A stretch of 64,000 nucleotides of DNA from Ignavibacteria bacterium (GTDB taxonomy: Bacteria; Bacteroidota; Ignavibacteria; Tepidaquicellales; Tepidaquicellaceae), in contig JADJWZ010000038.1 of the NCBI GenBank assembly GCA_016716125.1, positions 1 to 64,000 on the forward strand, given 5' to 3'. Positions 20,601-28,788 of the stretch are shown here, in pieces. The notes under the pieces were generated by a model. It worked only from the letters and a program-made list of their open reading frames with translations. It made no database searches and was not told the origin of the DNA. The translations under genes and the position numbers were made by a program. How positions within the stretch are numbered: position 1 is the stretch's first letter; each line of letters starts with the position of its first letter.

Positions 20601-22554
20601 TCAGAATCTCAATACTCTAAGAGGTACGAATATAGAAACTCAGCGGGCCGGATCAGGTAATTCCGTGCAGTTATTAAAAAAATTCAGCACACAGCATTTA
20701 TCTTCTGATCTGAATTCCCTGATTTACAAAGATGACGGACTGCAGATCTCAGATTACAGCAGCCAGTTGTATGTCAGATCTTACGGAAGTAACGGAGAAG
20801 AAGCTTCCTACTTCAGTGTTGGAAATAAGAATATTTACATTGATGCCGGAATCAATCAGGGCTTAAATATTCTTAAAGTTAAAAAACTAAATGGAAAAAT
20901 TCTCGATTATAAAGTTTTAAAAATGAATTCCGGTACGTCAAATGATTCTCTTGTAACATTTCTGAATACTTTTGACACGACTCAGTATCTTATGCTTTTA
21001 ACCGCAGCATATGTACCGGGAGGTCAGTTATTATCAGCTGCTGCAAAAACCAAACTGAAAGAGTTCGGAAGTATTTACTGCGACTCTATAGGTTTTCTGA
21101 GTTACTTCCATTCATGGAGTTTCATTGGGTACAAAGGCGCAACTCATTCGCAGGTTTCTGAGGCTTTTGATCCTTGCTGCAGAGTCTCGATCACATGTCT
21201 TGATTGTGACCACTGGTCAGAAGCCGTTAGTACAAAAAATGTGACCTTTAAATATTCAGAAGGAACGGCTTCGAATATTGTAGGACCTGCTCAGAGCTGG
21301 GACAGTTTTTCGTGGGAACAGATTTTATTTCCCGGAAGCACTATCAGCTTTGACGTTTACGGTCTGACTGATAATAATTCACAGATACTTCTTTTTTCAA
21401 ATGTAACGACAAACACTTTTACCAATCTTAACTCAATAGATGCTCATACATATCCGAGACTTAACCTTATTACCAAAATTTCAATAGATACATTGACCGG
21501 ATACAAATCTTCAGTAATGAATTCTCTTCAGGTAAATTACACTCCGCCTTCCGAACCTGTATGGGATGTGAATTCGCTTTTTATAAATTCAGAAAATAAA
21601 ACCGGACAATACCTGAAAGTTTCGGCGAATTGTTTTAATCACGGTTATTTAAATTTAAACGGAATGACAGTAGATTTTTACAAAAACTCTGTAACTCCTG
21701 CTAATCTTATTGCAAGCGATTCAAATAATTTTGTAATTGCAGTTGATAACTTTAAAACATATCAGTATAAATTAAAAATCCCGCCTTTCAGAGACAGCAT
21801 TGGAATATTTATGAAAGTCAGACCAAAAGGCGGCAACAACGAATTTTTCACATTCAATAATACCGCTTATATAGAAATTAAGGATCAGTATCAGTACAGA
21901 CCGGGTAATGTGACTGTGTATGTAGACGGAGTAACTGTTAACAACGGTGATTACGTCAGACAAAACCCTGAAATTAAAATTGAATTTAATGATGAAGAAA
22001 ATTCCGGCGCATTTAATGCCGATGCTTCTCAGCTGTCCATGAAAATTAACGGAAATGTTTTTACGAATTCTCAAAAAGGTATTTCAGGAAAATTAACACG
22101 AAGCCTTGATAAAGGAATTGACAACCAGTCTAATTCCAGTGACAGATCTTTTACTTTTTATCCTGAACTAAAAGGAGGTTTAAACCGGCTTTCAGTATTT
22201 TATGATAATAACGGATTATCCGATTCTATATTCTATGACGTGATAGTAAGTGAAGATCTGATAGTTGACAACATATACAATTATCCGAATCCGATGAGAA
22301 GTGAAACTAACTTTATGTTTAACGTAGGCGGGCTCACGCCGCCTGACAGATTTCAAATAAAGATTTATACTGCTTCGGGTAAGCTGATCAAAGAGCTGGA
22401 TTATCCTGTCTCGATCGGATTCAATCAGATACCATGGGACGGTAAAGATCAGGACGGTGATATTGTAGCAAACGGAACTTATCTTTATAAATTAGTTATG
22501 GAAGGAAATTCCAGGGATGAATCGCAGGTGTTTAAACTTGCGGTTTTGAAATAG
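17689..22554 (+). CDS. Secreted C25 cysteine peptidase, tandem paralogue
   Basis: A 1621-residue protein colinear with its upstream neighbour, 43 nt away. The signal peptide is KKIFFSVIFLLVISEILTAQ. The C25 pair is RGHAGSHDW (His about 627) and SLTCFTGE (Cys about 657), both conserved. The ILEI/FAM3-like region (about 1049-1155) reads LVTFLNTFDT...KEFGSIYCDSIGFLSYFH and is followed by CCRVSITCLDC. The tail has NYPNPMRSE and a WDGKDQDG turn. The pair clearly arose by duplication; N-termini and catalytic cores are most alike and the Ig-like middle diverges. It is exported and probably anchored or released by T9SS. Whether it processes other T9SS cargo is inference. Confidence 0.82.
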   Translation: MKKIFFSVIFLLVISEILTAQDYNWITPNKTYLKMYVADNGMYRVNRIDFTNAGINTTGIDPRTIKLYNKGIQLPVYFSGQQDGTFDANDYFDFYGERNYGGLVKSFDHNNNLVYTTDEYHNEYSDTNVYWADWGGALGARYSDMNYPVVTPYSGSSFNDKIVFDKNNFYSQGENISATDYRFLNTEKFQGEGWFWTTLNNNQTLTETFSLPYLSPVVSNASIYIFAYPRVRNTSVLNEHNLEVKVNGNLVAYISKNDFLRFDSTITFTSSFLVTGTNTVTIKYIPATGTTGGVHFDNFKIQYPRRFAFENSVMSGNLSSSADTTTKFFRLSGYNSGNPVNIYDVNNFKRITGSSFTLDTLKFSGKSNSNFQIVNSNITKKPFRIKQKQVPNLVSASNGADYLIIYNKLFISQAEQLKNYRSTKDGYRSLKVDIEDIYDIFNYGLENPAAGRTFVKYVYDNWQLPKLGYVCLFGRGSLDPKKNLASSTYSNNLVPVYGNPPSDGYYTNFNMGTFCYYPMVSVGRLPAYSEIEAQNMVDKIIGYENEPPAFWSKNFAFITGGGTTAEQNGHISKSNYDIGVFIDIAPIFGNPIKIYRNDIPGNITFNIKDSVKNVFDRGTMFMNFRGHAGSHDWEIAMNDPNTLSNGNKLPVVLSLTCFTGENSKSDYRGFSERFLYLKDKGAIGFIGTTGWSYSQFGNDFGSHILASMKNDSTRRIGDLMKYANKQMSKDSLSFSIRHTLNCYSLIGDPAAKLNLPRTPEYSVTNSDYKLSNEFPGVGENITLTAYPKNYGLNSDSLKIRFQVFRNSQVYYTKDTIRRNFRNLDSVAYTFKADSSGIYNMTVNLDQDNWNPNEVKTNNTLNVDIPVKNIAFMPLKPVNNSIVTTDSVEFTCLNPLILTSINSVKVILQMDTSRNFNSPLLKTFANTNISGAATKFKTSVSIPVSNRIHYWRTNSVINSDSTGWSGTQNFVYQNLNTLRGTNIETQRAGSGNSVQLLKKFSTQHLSSDLNSLIYKDDGLQISDYSSQLYVRSYGSNGEEASYFSVGNKNIYIDAGINQGLNILKVKKLNGKILDYKVLKMNSGTSNDSLVTFLNTFDTTQYLMLLTAAYVPGGQLLSAAAKTKLKEFGSIYCDSIGFLSYFHSWSFIGYKGATHSQVSEAFDPCCRVSITCLDCDHWSEAVSTKNVTFKYSEGTASNIVGPAQSWDSFSWEQILFPGSTISFDVYGLTDNNSQILLFSNVTTNTFTNLNSIDAHTYPRLNLITKISIDTLTGYKSSVMNSLQVNYTPPSEPVWDVNSLFINSENKTGQYLKVSANCFNHGYLNLNGMTVDFYKNSVTPANLIASDSNNFVIAVDNFKTYQYKLKIPPFRDSIGIFMKVRPKGGNNEFFTFNNTAYIEIKDQYQYRPGNVTVYVDGVTVNNGDYVRQNPEIKIEFNDEENSGAFNADASQLSMKINGNVFTNSQKGISGKLTRSLDKGIDNQSNSSDRSFTFYPELKGGLNRLSVFYDNNGLSDSIFYDVIVSEDLIVDNIYNYPNPMRSETNFMFNVGGLTPPDRFQIKIYTASGKLIKELDYPVSIGFNQIPWDGKDQDGDIVANGTYLYKLVMEGNSRDESQVFKLAVLK

Positions 22555-22571
22555 CGTAATAAAATTCAAAT

Positions 22572-22608
22572 AAAAAAAAAGCGAAGATGTTTTGTCTTCG
22601 CTTTTTTT
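22572..22608. terminator. Bidirectional rho-independent terminator
   Basis: The stem AAGCGAAGA / TCTTCGCTT with a short loop is flanked by an A tract on the left and a T tract on the right, so it can end transcription on both strands. It lies between the C25 peptidase gene (+) and the convergent glutathione peroxidase gene (-). Confidence 0.9.
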
Positions 22609-22631
22609 CAACTTTCTTCATTAATTACTTT

Positions 22632-22660
22632 CATAATTCGTAATTCTTAATTCGTAATTA
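22632..22660. repeat. AATTCGTAATT short repeat
   Basis: Imperfect tandem of AATTCGTAATT units at the 3' end of the peroxidase gene, overlapping its stop codon. It belongs to the same low-complexity intergenic class as positions 1-100. Confidence 0.4.
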
Positions 22661-23275
22661 AATAGAGATCTTCTCTTCAATAATTGCTGTAACTTCTTCT
22701 GATTCAGGTTTAACCTTACTTTTAAATCTCGCTGCTATATCTCCGTTTTTATCAATTATGAATTTCTCAAAATTCCAGTCAATGTCACCGGCAGGATCTG
22801 AATTTTCAGTGAGTCTCTGATAAAGCGGATTTTTATTTTCACCAAGTACAGCGATTTTGTCAAACAAAGGAAATGTCACATTGTATTTCGATTCGCAGAA
22901 AGTTCTTATCTCATCATTACTGCCGGGTTCCTGTCCACCGAAATCATTGCACGGAAAAGCAAGTATCTCAAATCCCCTGTCTTTGTATTTTTTGTAAATT
23001 TCTTCAAGTCCTGCATATTGTTTTGTATAACCGCATTTCGAGGCGACATTTACTATCATCAGAACCTTTCCTTTATAATCAGATAGTTTAACTTCATTTC
23101 CGTCCATATCCATTACTGATAAATCGGAAATGTTTTTGCTTTTAACTGTAGTAGTAGTATTCAATTTTGAACTTTCATTATCTGTGTTTTGATTTTTAAC
23201 ATCTGAAGAATCTGAACATCCTGCATAAAGATTTAAATTCAGCAAAAGTATAGCAACGACAATATATCTTAACAT
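22658..23275 (-). CDS. Lipoprotein glutathione/thioredoxin peroxidase
   Basis: A 205-residue GPx-family peroxidase that reduces hydroperoxides. A lipoprotein signal ends LNLYAGC (lipobox Cys20), followed by a Ser/Asn/Thr-rich linker, so it is predicted to be membrane-anchored outside the cytoplasm. The active-site set is Cys81 (NVASKCGYT), Gln115 (FGGQEPG), Trp167 and Asn168 (DWNFEKF). Cys127 lies 46 residues after Cys81, the spacing of the resolving cysteine in thioredoxin-dependent GPx enzymes such as yeast Gpx3. It carries cysteine, not selenocysteine. It is last in an operon behind the symporter (29 nt gap). Confidence 0.9.
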   Translation of the reverse strand: MLRYIVVAILLLNLNLYAGCSDSSDVKNQNTDNESSKLNTTTTVKSKNISDLSVMDMDGNEVKLSDYKGKVLMIVNVASKCGYTKQYAGLEEIYKKYKDRGFEILAFPCNDFGGQEPGSNDEIRTFCESKYNVTFPLFDKIAVLGENKNPLYQRLTENSDPAGDIDWNFEKFIIDKNGDIAARFKSKVKPESEEVTAIIEEKISI

Positions 23276-23304
23276 TTTTTTAATTTAATTTAATAATAAA
23301 TTTA

Positions 23305-24801
23305 CTAATCTACATTTAATTCTCCGAGTTCATTTTCACTGCTTGCAATTACAACGCAGGCAAGTGAATCAGCTATAACATTCGGGACTGTCCTGCACAT
23401 GTCAAGAAGTCTGTCTACTCCTATGATAAGCGCAATGCCTTCGGAAGGGACGCCGATTGACCTTAACACAATAATAAGCATTATAAGTCCAATGCCGGGA
23501 ACCGGCGCAGTGCCAATGGCTGCCAGTGCAGCGGTCAGAACTATAGTAATCTGCTGTGTAAGCGAAAGATCAAATCCGTAAACCTGCGCAATGAACACTG
23601 CCGCTACCGCCTGATATAATGCCGTTCCGTCCATGTTGATGGTAGTACCGAGCGGCAATACAAAACTTGCAATTCTCTTTGGCACGCCGAGTTTATTTAC
23701 GCAAATGTCCATAGTAACAGGCAAAGTAGCGGCGGAAGAACTTGTAGAGAAAGCAACTGCAATAACCTGTCTCTGAGTTTTGAAGAATTTCTTAACATTG
23801 ATCTTCGTGAAGAGTTTTAGCAGTAAAGGATATTCAACAAAGGTAAGCACAGCAAGTCCGATAATCACTGTTAACGAATACAATAGAAGCGTCTGTAGTA
23901 TATTGAATCCGAACTCTGCAACAGTTGCTGCTATCAAAGTGAATACGGCGTAAGGCGCAATGATCATGATCTTTTCGACTAGCAAAATCATTGCGTTTGA
24001 AACGCCTTCAAAAAATTTAATTACGGTTTTTGAATTTTCGGAATTGAGCTGAGACAGAAAAATTCCGAACAGAATAGCAAAAAATACTATCTGAAGATAT
24101 TCTCCGTCAGCAATTGCTTTGAACGGATTCCTCGGAACGATATTCACAAGAAAATCCACAATGTCCATTGATATGTTCTGATCTATTTTGCTCTGCGCAT
24201 CCTCCTGAAATGTTTCCATGAGCCGCACCTTGTTTTCTTCGGGCATGAATTTTCCCGGCTGTATTACATTTGCAAAAAATAATCCTATCGAAATTGCCAT
24301 GATTGCAGTTAATGCATAAAAGCCGATTGTCTTTCCGCCAATCTTTGCTATATGCTTCAGATCAGAAAGTGATGCAGCGCCGACTATAAGCGAAGATAAA
24401 ACGAGCGGAACTGCAATCATTGTCAGCAGCCGTATAAAAATATCACCGGCCGGTTTCAGCATGACAGCTATAGTGGGGATCTTATTTATTGAAGATACAT
24501 TCTCAAGCGTTTCTTTTCTTCCGTCCGGATAATCAATTTCGATCTTCAGTCCTTCGGCTTTCTTGTTATCCTTAATATTCTTGAAAATTTTGATAATGCT
24601 TATCTGAGATTTCGAATCGAAGGTATTCAGAACCGAATCCTTTTCAACAAACCTGACTTCGCTCCAGTCTTTTGAAATTATTTCAGCGCCGTTGGAAACA
24701 TATTCAAGTTTACTTTGATTAATACTGAACAACGAACCAAACACTGCGCCGAGTATTAATCCAATTACAATTTGTGTGTGTAACTTTAATTTAAATTTCA
24801 T
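23305..24801 (-). CDS. Dicarboxylate/amino acid:cation symporter (DAACS)
   Basis: A 498-residue inner-membrane carrier of the GltP/DctA family, which co-transports glutamate, aspartate or C4-dicarboxylates with H+ or Na+. Family motifs are STSSSAATLPVTMD (the serine-rich re-entrant loop) and TTINMDGTALYQAV in TM7. Residues about 28-105, between TM1 and TM2, form a hydrophilic insertion (KDWSEVRFVEKDS... IEIDYPDGRKE) not found in the classical E. coli carriers; it should face the periplasm. The gene starts 9 nt after the P-type ATPase stop. Substrate is not determined. Confidence 0.88.
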   Translation of the reverse strand: MKFKLKLHTQIVIGLILGAVFGSLFSINQSKLEYVSNGAEIISKDWSEVRFVEKDSVLNTFDSKSQISIIKIFKNIKDNKKAEGLKIEIDYPDGRKETLENVSSINKIPTIAVMLKPAGDIFIRLLTMIAVPLVLSSLIVGAASLSDLKHIAKIGGKTIGFYALTAIMAISIGLFFANVIQPGKFMPEENKVRLMETFQEDAQSKIDQNISMDIVDFLVNIVPRNPFKAIADGEYLQIVFFAILFGIFLSQLNSENSKTVIKFFEGVSNAMILLVEKIMIIAPYAVFTLIAATVAEFGFNILQTLLLYSLTVIIGLAVLTFVEYPLLLKLFTKINVKKFFKTQRQVIAVAFSTSSSAATLPVTMDICVNKLGVPKRIASFVLPLGTTINMDGTALYQAVAAVFIAQVYGFDLSLTQQITIVLTAALAAIGTAPVPGIGLIMLIIVLRSIGVPSEGIALIIGVDRLLDMCRTVPNVIADSLACVVIASSENELGELNVD

Positions 24802-24810
24802 GGCAATTTT

Positions 24811-27237
24811 TTAATTCAAAACTTTTATCAGCAATCTCTCCCTGATTTTTTGAAAAAAGATCAGCAAAGCGGAAGATAATAAACTTATTGTTAGGATAAG
24901 CGGCCAAAGCACAGGATTTACGTAATTGATCTCATAAAATAATTTTATATAATTCAGAACACCTGTGTCAAATGACGAGGCTGCGAGAAAAATATAAAGA
25001 AATAATATTAAAAGACCGTATCCAAGATAAAGCATATTGTTTTCGTCATCTTTCTTCAATACAATAGAAAAATAGTTTGCAATATTTGTAATTATAATTA
25101 TCGTAAGCATTATCATCTGAATATCCATTGCCGAAACATTGTAAAACATTTTTGCAAAGTAAGCGCCGGAATATCCTGCAGCTACAATTACAAGCGCTGA
25201 GATAAGCACAAATGAGATCACATCAGCAAGAAAGTTTTTAGTCTTTTCCACATTTACATTTTTCAGCGTAATTATGAATGCGGGAAGTCCGATGCCGAAT
25301 AAATTTATAAGCGATACTCTCCTCGGTGTCAGCGGAAATTCAAGAAGGAAGAACAGCGACATCAGCGTAATATATATTACAAAAAAATTTTTGGTTATAA
25401 ACAGCTTTGCTACCGATTTTACAGTATTTACGATCTTATTTCCTTCGTCAAATATTGAAGGCATAAGGGAAAATTTATTTTTCAAAAGCACTATATCAGC
25501 AACCTCTCTTGTAATGCTGCTCCCTTCCTCCATTGCAATTCCAAGATCAGCTTCCTTTATAGCCGGGAGATCATTGACTCCGTCGCCGATCATTACAGTA
25601 TAGATTTTTTCTTTACGGAGAGCTTTAATTATCCTCAGCTTATGCTCGGGTTTTAATCTGGCGAATATTTTTCTGTCATTTAAAGTTTTTAAAAATTCAT
25701 TATCCGGCATTTTTTCAAGTTCACTGCCGGACACCATTTCCGCATCGCCGATCTTCCACCCGATCTCATTTGATACTTCCTGTATCGCCTTCGCTGAATC
25801 ACCCGAAAGTATTTTTATTTTTATATCATTGCTCTCAAATAACTTTATCGCGTCAAGTACATCGTCTCTAATTTTATCGTTGATGGAGATTATGCAAATA
25901 GGTTCTATTGATATATCATTGAAATTTATTCCTTTATCAGCAAAGGAAATATCCGAAGTAACTTTTCCAAATAACAGATTTCTGTAAACCGAAATATTCT
26001 TTTCATCAAATAAACGCGCTGTTTCATTTTTGATTTCTCCTTTTAAATTTTCTATCAGCACATCATAGGCTCCGAGTATGAATGTATATTCCGACTTTCC
26101 GTCCGTTGTTTTTATCATGCTGAACTTTCTGTCAGAGCTGAATGGAAATTCATCCTTCAATGTATAATTATTCATCGCCGGATATATATTTATCGCTTCT
26201 ATCGTCGCGTTTTTATCACTGGTGAGATGAGCATATGCGCCGATCATATTTTCAACTTCAGTCCGGCTGTATTCTTTATCCAGAACAGTAATTTCCTTTA
26301 CGTTCAGTTTATTCTGCGTGAGCGTTCCCGTCTTATCCATGCAGACTACCTGAACATTAGAGAAAGATTCAATCGCATTCAGTTTCTGAATGATCGCGCC
26401 GAGTTTACTTATTCTGTAAACTCCGATAGCAAATGTTACGGATGCCATCAGGACAAGTCCCTGCGGAACAAGAGAAATTAGTATCGTAGAGATCTTTCTT
26501 ACAAATTCAACATTGAATCCGCCTGTATTAAAAATAATTTCTAAAACAACAAGTATAACCGCAGTTAGGAAAAGCAGTTTGACGATCATGTCAATTTTTT
26601 TTTGCAGCGGAGTCAGAACGAATTTGTACTTCTTCGCCTGAGAAGTTATCTGCGCAGCAAAACTGTCATTCCCTACTTTCTCCGCTTTGTAAAATCCGTT
26701 TCCCGAAAGACAGAAACTTCCTGAGAGGACTTCGTCATTTTCATTTTTGTGAATGGGATTTGATTCTCCCGTCAGAAGTGATTCGTCAATTTCAAGATGA
26801 TTGGAAAACAGGACCTTTCCGTCAACAATGATCTGATCACCTCTCTGTACTTTAATGATGTCGTCCTTTACAACCGATGAAGGATTGATTTTTACTTCTG
26901 TTCCGTTTCTGACGACAGTAACTTCCCTGATCAAAAGAAGCTTAACTTTATCAAGCGCTCTTTTTGCTTTTATCTCCTGAAATATCGCAATGAAAGTATT
27001 CAGAACAGCGATGAACATTATCCCGATACTGTCGAGTATTAATCTGAAATCATCCGTCGTGAAATAAAAGTAAAGAACGAAAAGTATGATAGACAATATG
27101 ACAAAATTGAAAACTGAAAAAATGTTTTCAATAAATATTTCGCTTATTGTCTTTGACTTGTGCTTATCGTAAGAGTTTACCTGTCCGGAAGAAATTCTGC
27201 TTTCGACTTCTTCGCTGTTTAGTCCTTCGAATTTCAA
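24811..27237 (-). CDS. P-type cation-transporting ATPase (CtpE-like)
   Basis: An 808-residue HAD-family P-type ATPase. The actuator loop has LLTGES, the phosphorylated aspartate is about residue 301 in CMDKTGTLT, and the hinge is MIGDGVNDLPAIKEAD. TM4 carries VPQGLVLMASV, where many Ca-type pumps have PEGL. There is no N-terminal CxxC metal-binding domain, so it is not a Cu/Zn (P1B) pump. Overall arrangement recalls mycobacterial CtpE, a calcium pump, and six C-terminal hydrophobic segments follow the HAD domain. It is first in the operon with the symporter and peroxidase. Ion specificity is inferred only. Confidence 0.85.
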   Translation of the reverse strand: MKFEGLNSEEVESRISSGQVNSYDKHKSKTISEIFIENIFSVFNFVILSIILFVLYFYFTTDDFRLILDSIGIMFIAVLNTFIAIFQEIKAKRALDKVKLLLIREVTVVRNGTEVKINPSSVVKDDIIKVQRGDQIIVDGKVLFSNHLEIDESLLTGESNPIHKNENDEVLSGSFCLSGNGFYKAEKVGNDSFAAQITSQAKKYKFVLTPLQKKIDMIVKLLFLTAVILVVLEIIFNTGGFNVEFVRKISTILISLVPQGLVLMASVTFAIGVYRISKLGAIIQKLNAIESFSNVQVVCMDKTGTLTQNKLNVKEITVLDKEYSRTEVENMIGAYAHLTSDKNATIEAINIYPAMNNYTLKDEFPFSSDRKFSMIKTTDGKSEYTFILGAYDVLIENLKGEIKNETARLFDEKNISVYRNLLFGKVTSDISFADKGINFNDISIEPICIISINDKIRDDVLDAIKLFESNDIKIKILSGDSAKAIQEVSNEIGWKIGDAEMVSGSELEKMPDNEFLKTLNDRKIFARLKPEHKLRIIKALRKEKIYTVMIGDGVNDLPAIKEADLGIAMEEGSSITREVADIVLLKNKFSLMPSIFDEGNKIVNTVKSVAKLFITKNFFVIYITLMSLFFLLEFPLTPRRVSLINLFGIGLPAFIITLKNVNVEKTKNFLADVISFVLISALVIVAAGYSGAYFAKMFYNVSAMDIQMIMLTIIIITNIANYFSIVLKKDDENNMLYLGYGLLILFLYIFLAASSFDTGVLNYIKLFYEINYVNPVLWPLILTISLLSSALLIFFQKIRERLLIKVLN

Positions 27238-27359
27238 ATATGATTTAATGCTTTGATTGTAATGTGCCTAATTTATCGATTTTAGTTTTTAAAGAATATA
27301 TCGGAATATGTCTTATTTGGCGGGCTGCATCACGAGATTATTTCATTATTAATAATTTT

Positions 27360-27659
27360 TCAATTTATTTCCTTTAAAAAAAATCCGCAAAGATTTTGCT
27401 CTCTGCGGGATAAAATATTTAAAAAATATTTCATTATTTCCAATATTCCATGCATCATTTCTGTTGCCTCAAAATTCTCTTGAAGTCCGGTACTCGTTAA
27501 TAATTTTGCAAGCTCAGAAGTAGCGCTTTCAGCAATGGTTGATTTCTGTCTTTGTTTATTACATTGAACTTTTTACACTCCGTCACTGATTTCATTTAAA
27601 CGCTTTAATGGCTGCCCGGTAATGTAATTCGGGAGAAGCAACAATTGGCCAAAATTCAT
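27360..27659 (-). pseudogene. Interrupted reading frame, unknown product
   Basis: On the minus strand a frame opens with ATG at 27659 (MNFGQLLLLPNYITGQPLKR), meets a TAA after 28 codons, and stays open in the same frame for about 70 further codons (IAESATSELAKLLTSTGLQ...), ending at TGA 27362-27360. The composition after the stop is protein-like, with alternating hydrophobic and charged residues. It could be a decayed gene with one nonsense mutation or chance. Product not recognised. Confidence 0.3.
27384..27410 (-). terminator. Possible rho-independent terminator
   Basis: TCCGCA and TGCGGGA can pair around an AT-rich loop, and an A7 run on the plus strand gives a U tract on the minus strand after the stem. 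It would end transcripts from the minus strand, for example a former gene in 27411-27659. There is no intact gene close enough to confirm it. Confidence 0.45.
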
Positions 27660-27953
27660 TTATTTAAATTATTCCTTTGATTCTTAATGTTACCTTTTTA
27701 TTTTTTGTTTTTGTGGATAAATAATTTATAACTTACTAAAAAAAAAAATCCAATTTAAATATTTATTTATTCAAAGACTGATATAATAAATAAATTTTGC
27801 CAAGTCTCACAACTGCAAAGAAAGATATGCAGAAGGAAACTCAGCAAATTATTTCTATTTCACTATTTGTCCTGAACTCTTATAATTGCTTACAATACCT
27901 GTGTTTTACATTACAATTTTAATAATAAATCTAATATTAAATTACAATCCTAC

Positions 27954-28181
27954 TTAATCATCGAGAGGATACATATTGATTAATCCTCCATCTTCATCGT
28001 ACTCATAAATCCACCACATTCCATCCTTAAAAACATATTCATAAGTATGGCTGTAAATAATCCGGTTAGAATTGTATCGCGACTCTGTCCGGCTTTTATC
28101 AGTTCGTGAAATTTGAGTCTGCGAGTTTAACGGCAGAGCAAAGTAAAGAACAAAAGTTAGCGCTAATATTACCGTCTTCAT
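27954..28181 (-). CDS. Small secreted protein, unknown function
   Basis: A 75-residue protein beginning MKTVILALTFVLYFALPLNS, a typical signal peptide. The frame is open 30 nt further upstream, but a strong Shine-Dalgarno (AAGGAGG) lies just before the ATG at 28181, which decides the start. The mature part (about 53 residues) is rich in Arg, Ser and Tyr and ends with YVFKDGMWWIYEYDEDGG. No family is recognised. A palindrome (28241-28262) sits about 60 nt upstream. Export to the periplasm or surface is likely; function unknown. Confidence 0.6.
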   Translation of the reverse strand: MKTVILALTFVLYFALPLNSQTQISRTDKSRTESRYNSNRIIYSHTYEYVFKDGMWWIYEYDEDGGLINMYPLDD

Positions 28182-28240
28182 TTTTTTCCTCCTTATATTT
28201 GTTTTAAGCAATTATAGGAGGAATAAAAAAATTATGGTAA

Positions 28241-28262
28241 CGACATTTTTTTTGAAATGTCG
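28241..28262. promoter_or_regulatory. Palindrome, copy 1 (CGACATTT...AAATGTCG)
   Basis: Arms CGACATTT and AAATGTCG flank a T/G spacer and are followed on the plus strand by T7. It could be an operator or a plus-strand terminator. It lies about 60 nt upstream of the small secreted protein start (minus strand). A close copy is at 28646-28665. Confidence 0.45.
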
Positions 28263-28367
28263 CTTTTTTTAATACTGTAATAAGTTAATCAGTGAGTTCT
28301 AGAAACCGGTAATGGCGGTTGGTATGATACGGTAAGTCTAATATAAAAAGAATTAATTTATTAGGAT

Positions 28368-28575
28368 TTATATGATCTTTCCAATTTGCTTGAATAAGCT
28401 TGTGATCTCAGTTTACTTCATTAAATGTATGACTCCATTGCATAAATTTATAAGCCCGGATTTAAGGTCCTCATTATTCAAAACTGCATAAAGGATTACA
28501 GGAATATTTTTAGTTGATTCACTCTGAGTAAGGATTTGCCGGCATCTGAATCCGGACCTGTTATGGTCAGCAAAC
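28368..28575 (-). pseudogene. Remnant of a response-regulator receiver domain
   Basis: Minus-strand frames read CRQILTQSESTKNIPVILYA, then LNNEDLKSGL and, after a stop, TEITSLFKQIGKII. This order (CR.IL, TKNIPVI, then n.ED...G) matches the second half of a CheY-like receiver domain. The phosphoacceptor region is only suggested by GPDSD in another frame. Stops and frame changes show it is dead. A decayed regulator next to the orphan gene at 28789 is the simplest reading. Confidence 0.45.
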
Positions 28576-28645
28576 TGCCTTAATTTAACCTTTCATTTAC
28601 ATAAATTTATTATAATCTTAAAATTAAATGAAAACAATATGTTAT

Positions 28646-28665
28646 GACATTTTATTTAAAATGTC
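28646..28665. promoter_or_regulatory. Palindrome, copy 2 (GACATTTT...AAAATGTC)
   Basis: Perfect 8-bp arms GACATTTT and AAAATGTC separated by ATTT, followed by GCT as in copy 1. It lies 123 nt upstream of the start of the 507-residue orphan gene. With copy 1 upstream of the divergent small gene, the pair could be binding sites of one regulator. Confidence 0.45.
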
Positions 28666-28788
28666 GCTAATTTTGTTGAAATAAATTTTTAATTATTGGT
28701 AATAAATATGAACCATTGATTATAAATTAACAGCTTGTAATTACTTTACTTATGAAATTATCACTTCTCAGAATCTAATTAATATTTA

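Larger units (their letters stand above)
27238..27953. other. AT-rich region with decayed coding traces
   Basis: No intact gene is visible between the ATPase start and the small secreted protein. The region holds a hairpin at 27384-27410 and an interrupted frame at 27360-27659, described separately. The part 27660-27953 is AT-rich; it contains ATTTGTCCT at 27865-27873 but no + strand gene follows. Confidence 0.5.

Noticed and set aside
22658..23275. Selenocysteine in the glutathione peroxidase
   Set aside because: The active-site codon is a cysteine codon and a resolving cysteine is present, so this is the thioredoxin-type enzyme.
28241..28270. Ordinary plus-strand terminator
   Set aside because: It has a stem and T7, but no plus-strand gene ends nearby, and a second copy of the palindrome lacks the T run; a regulatory or repeat origin is at least as likely.
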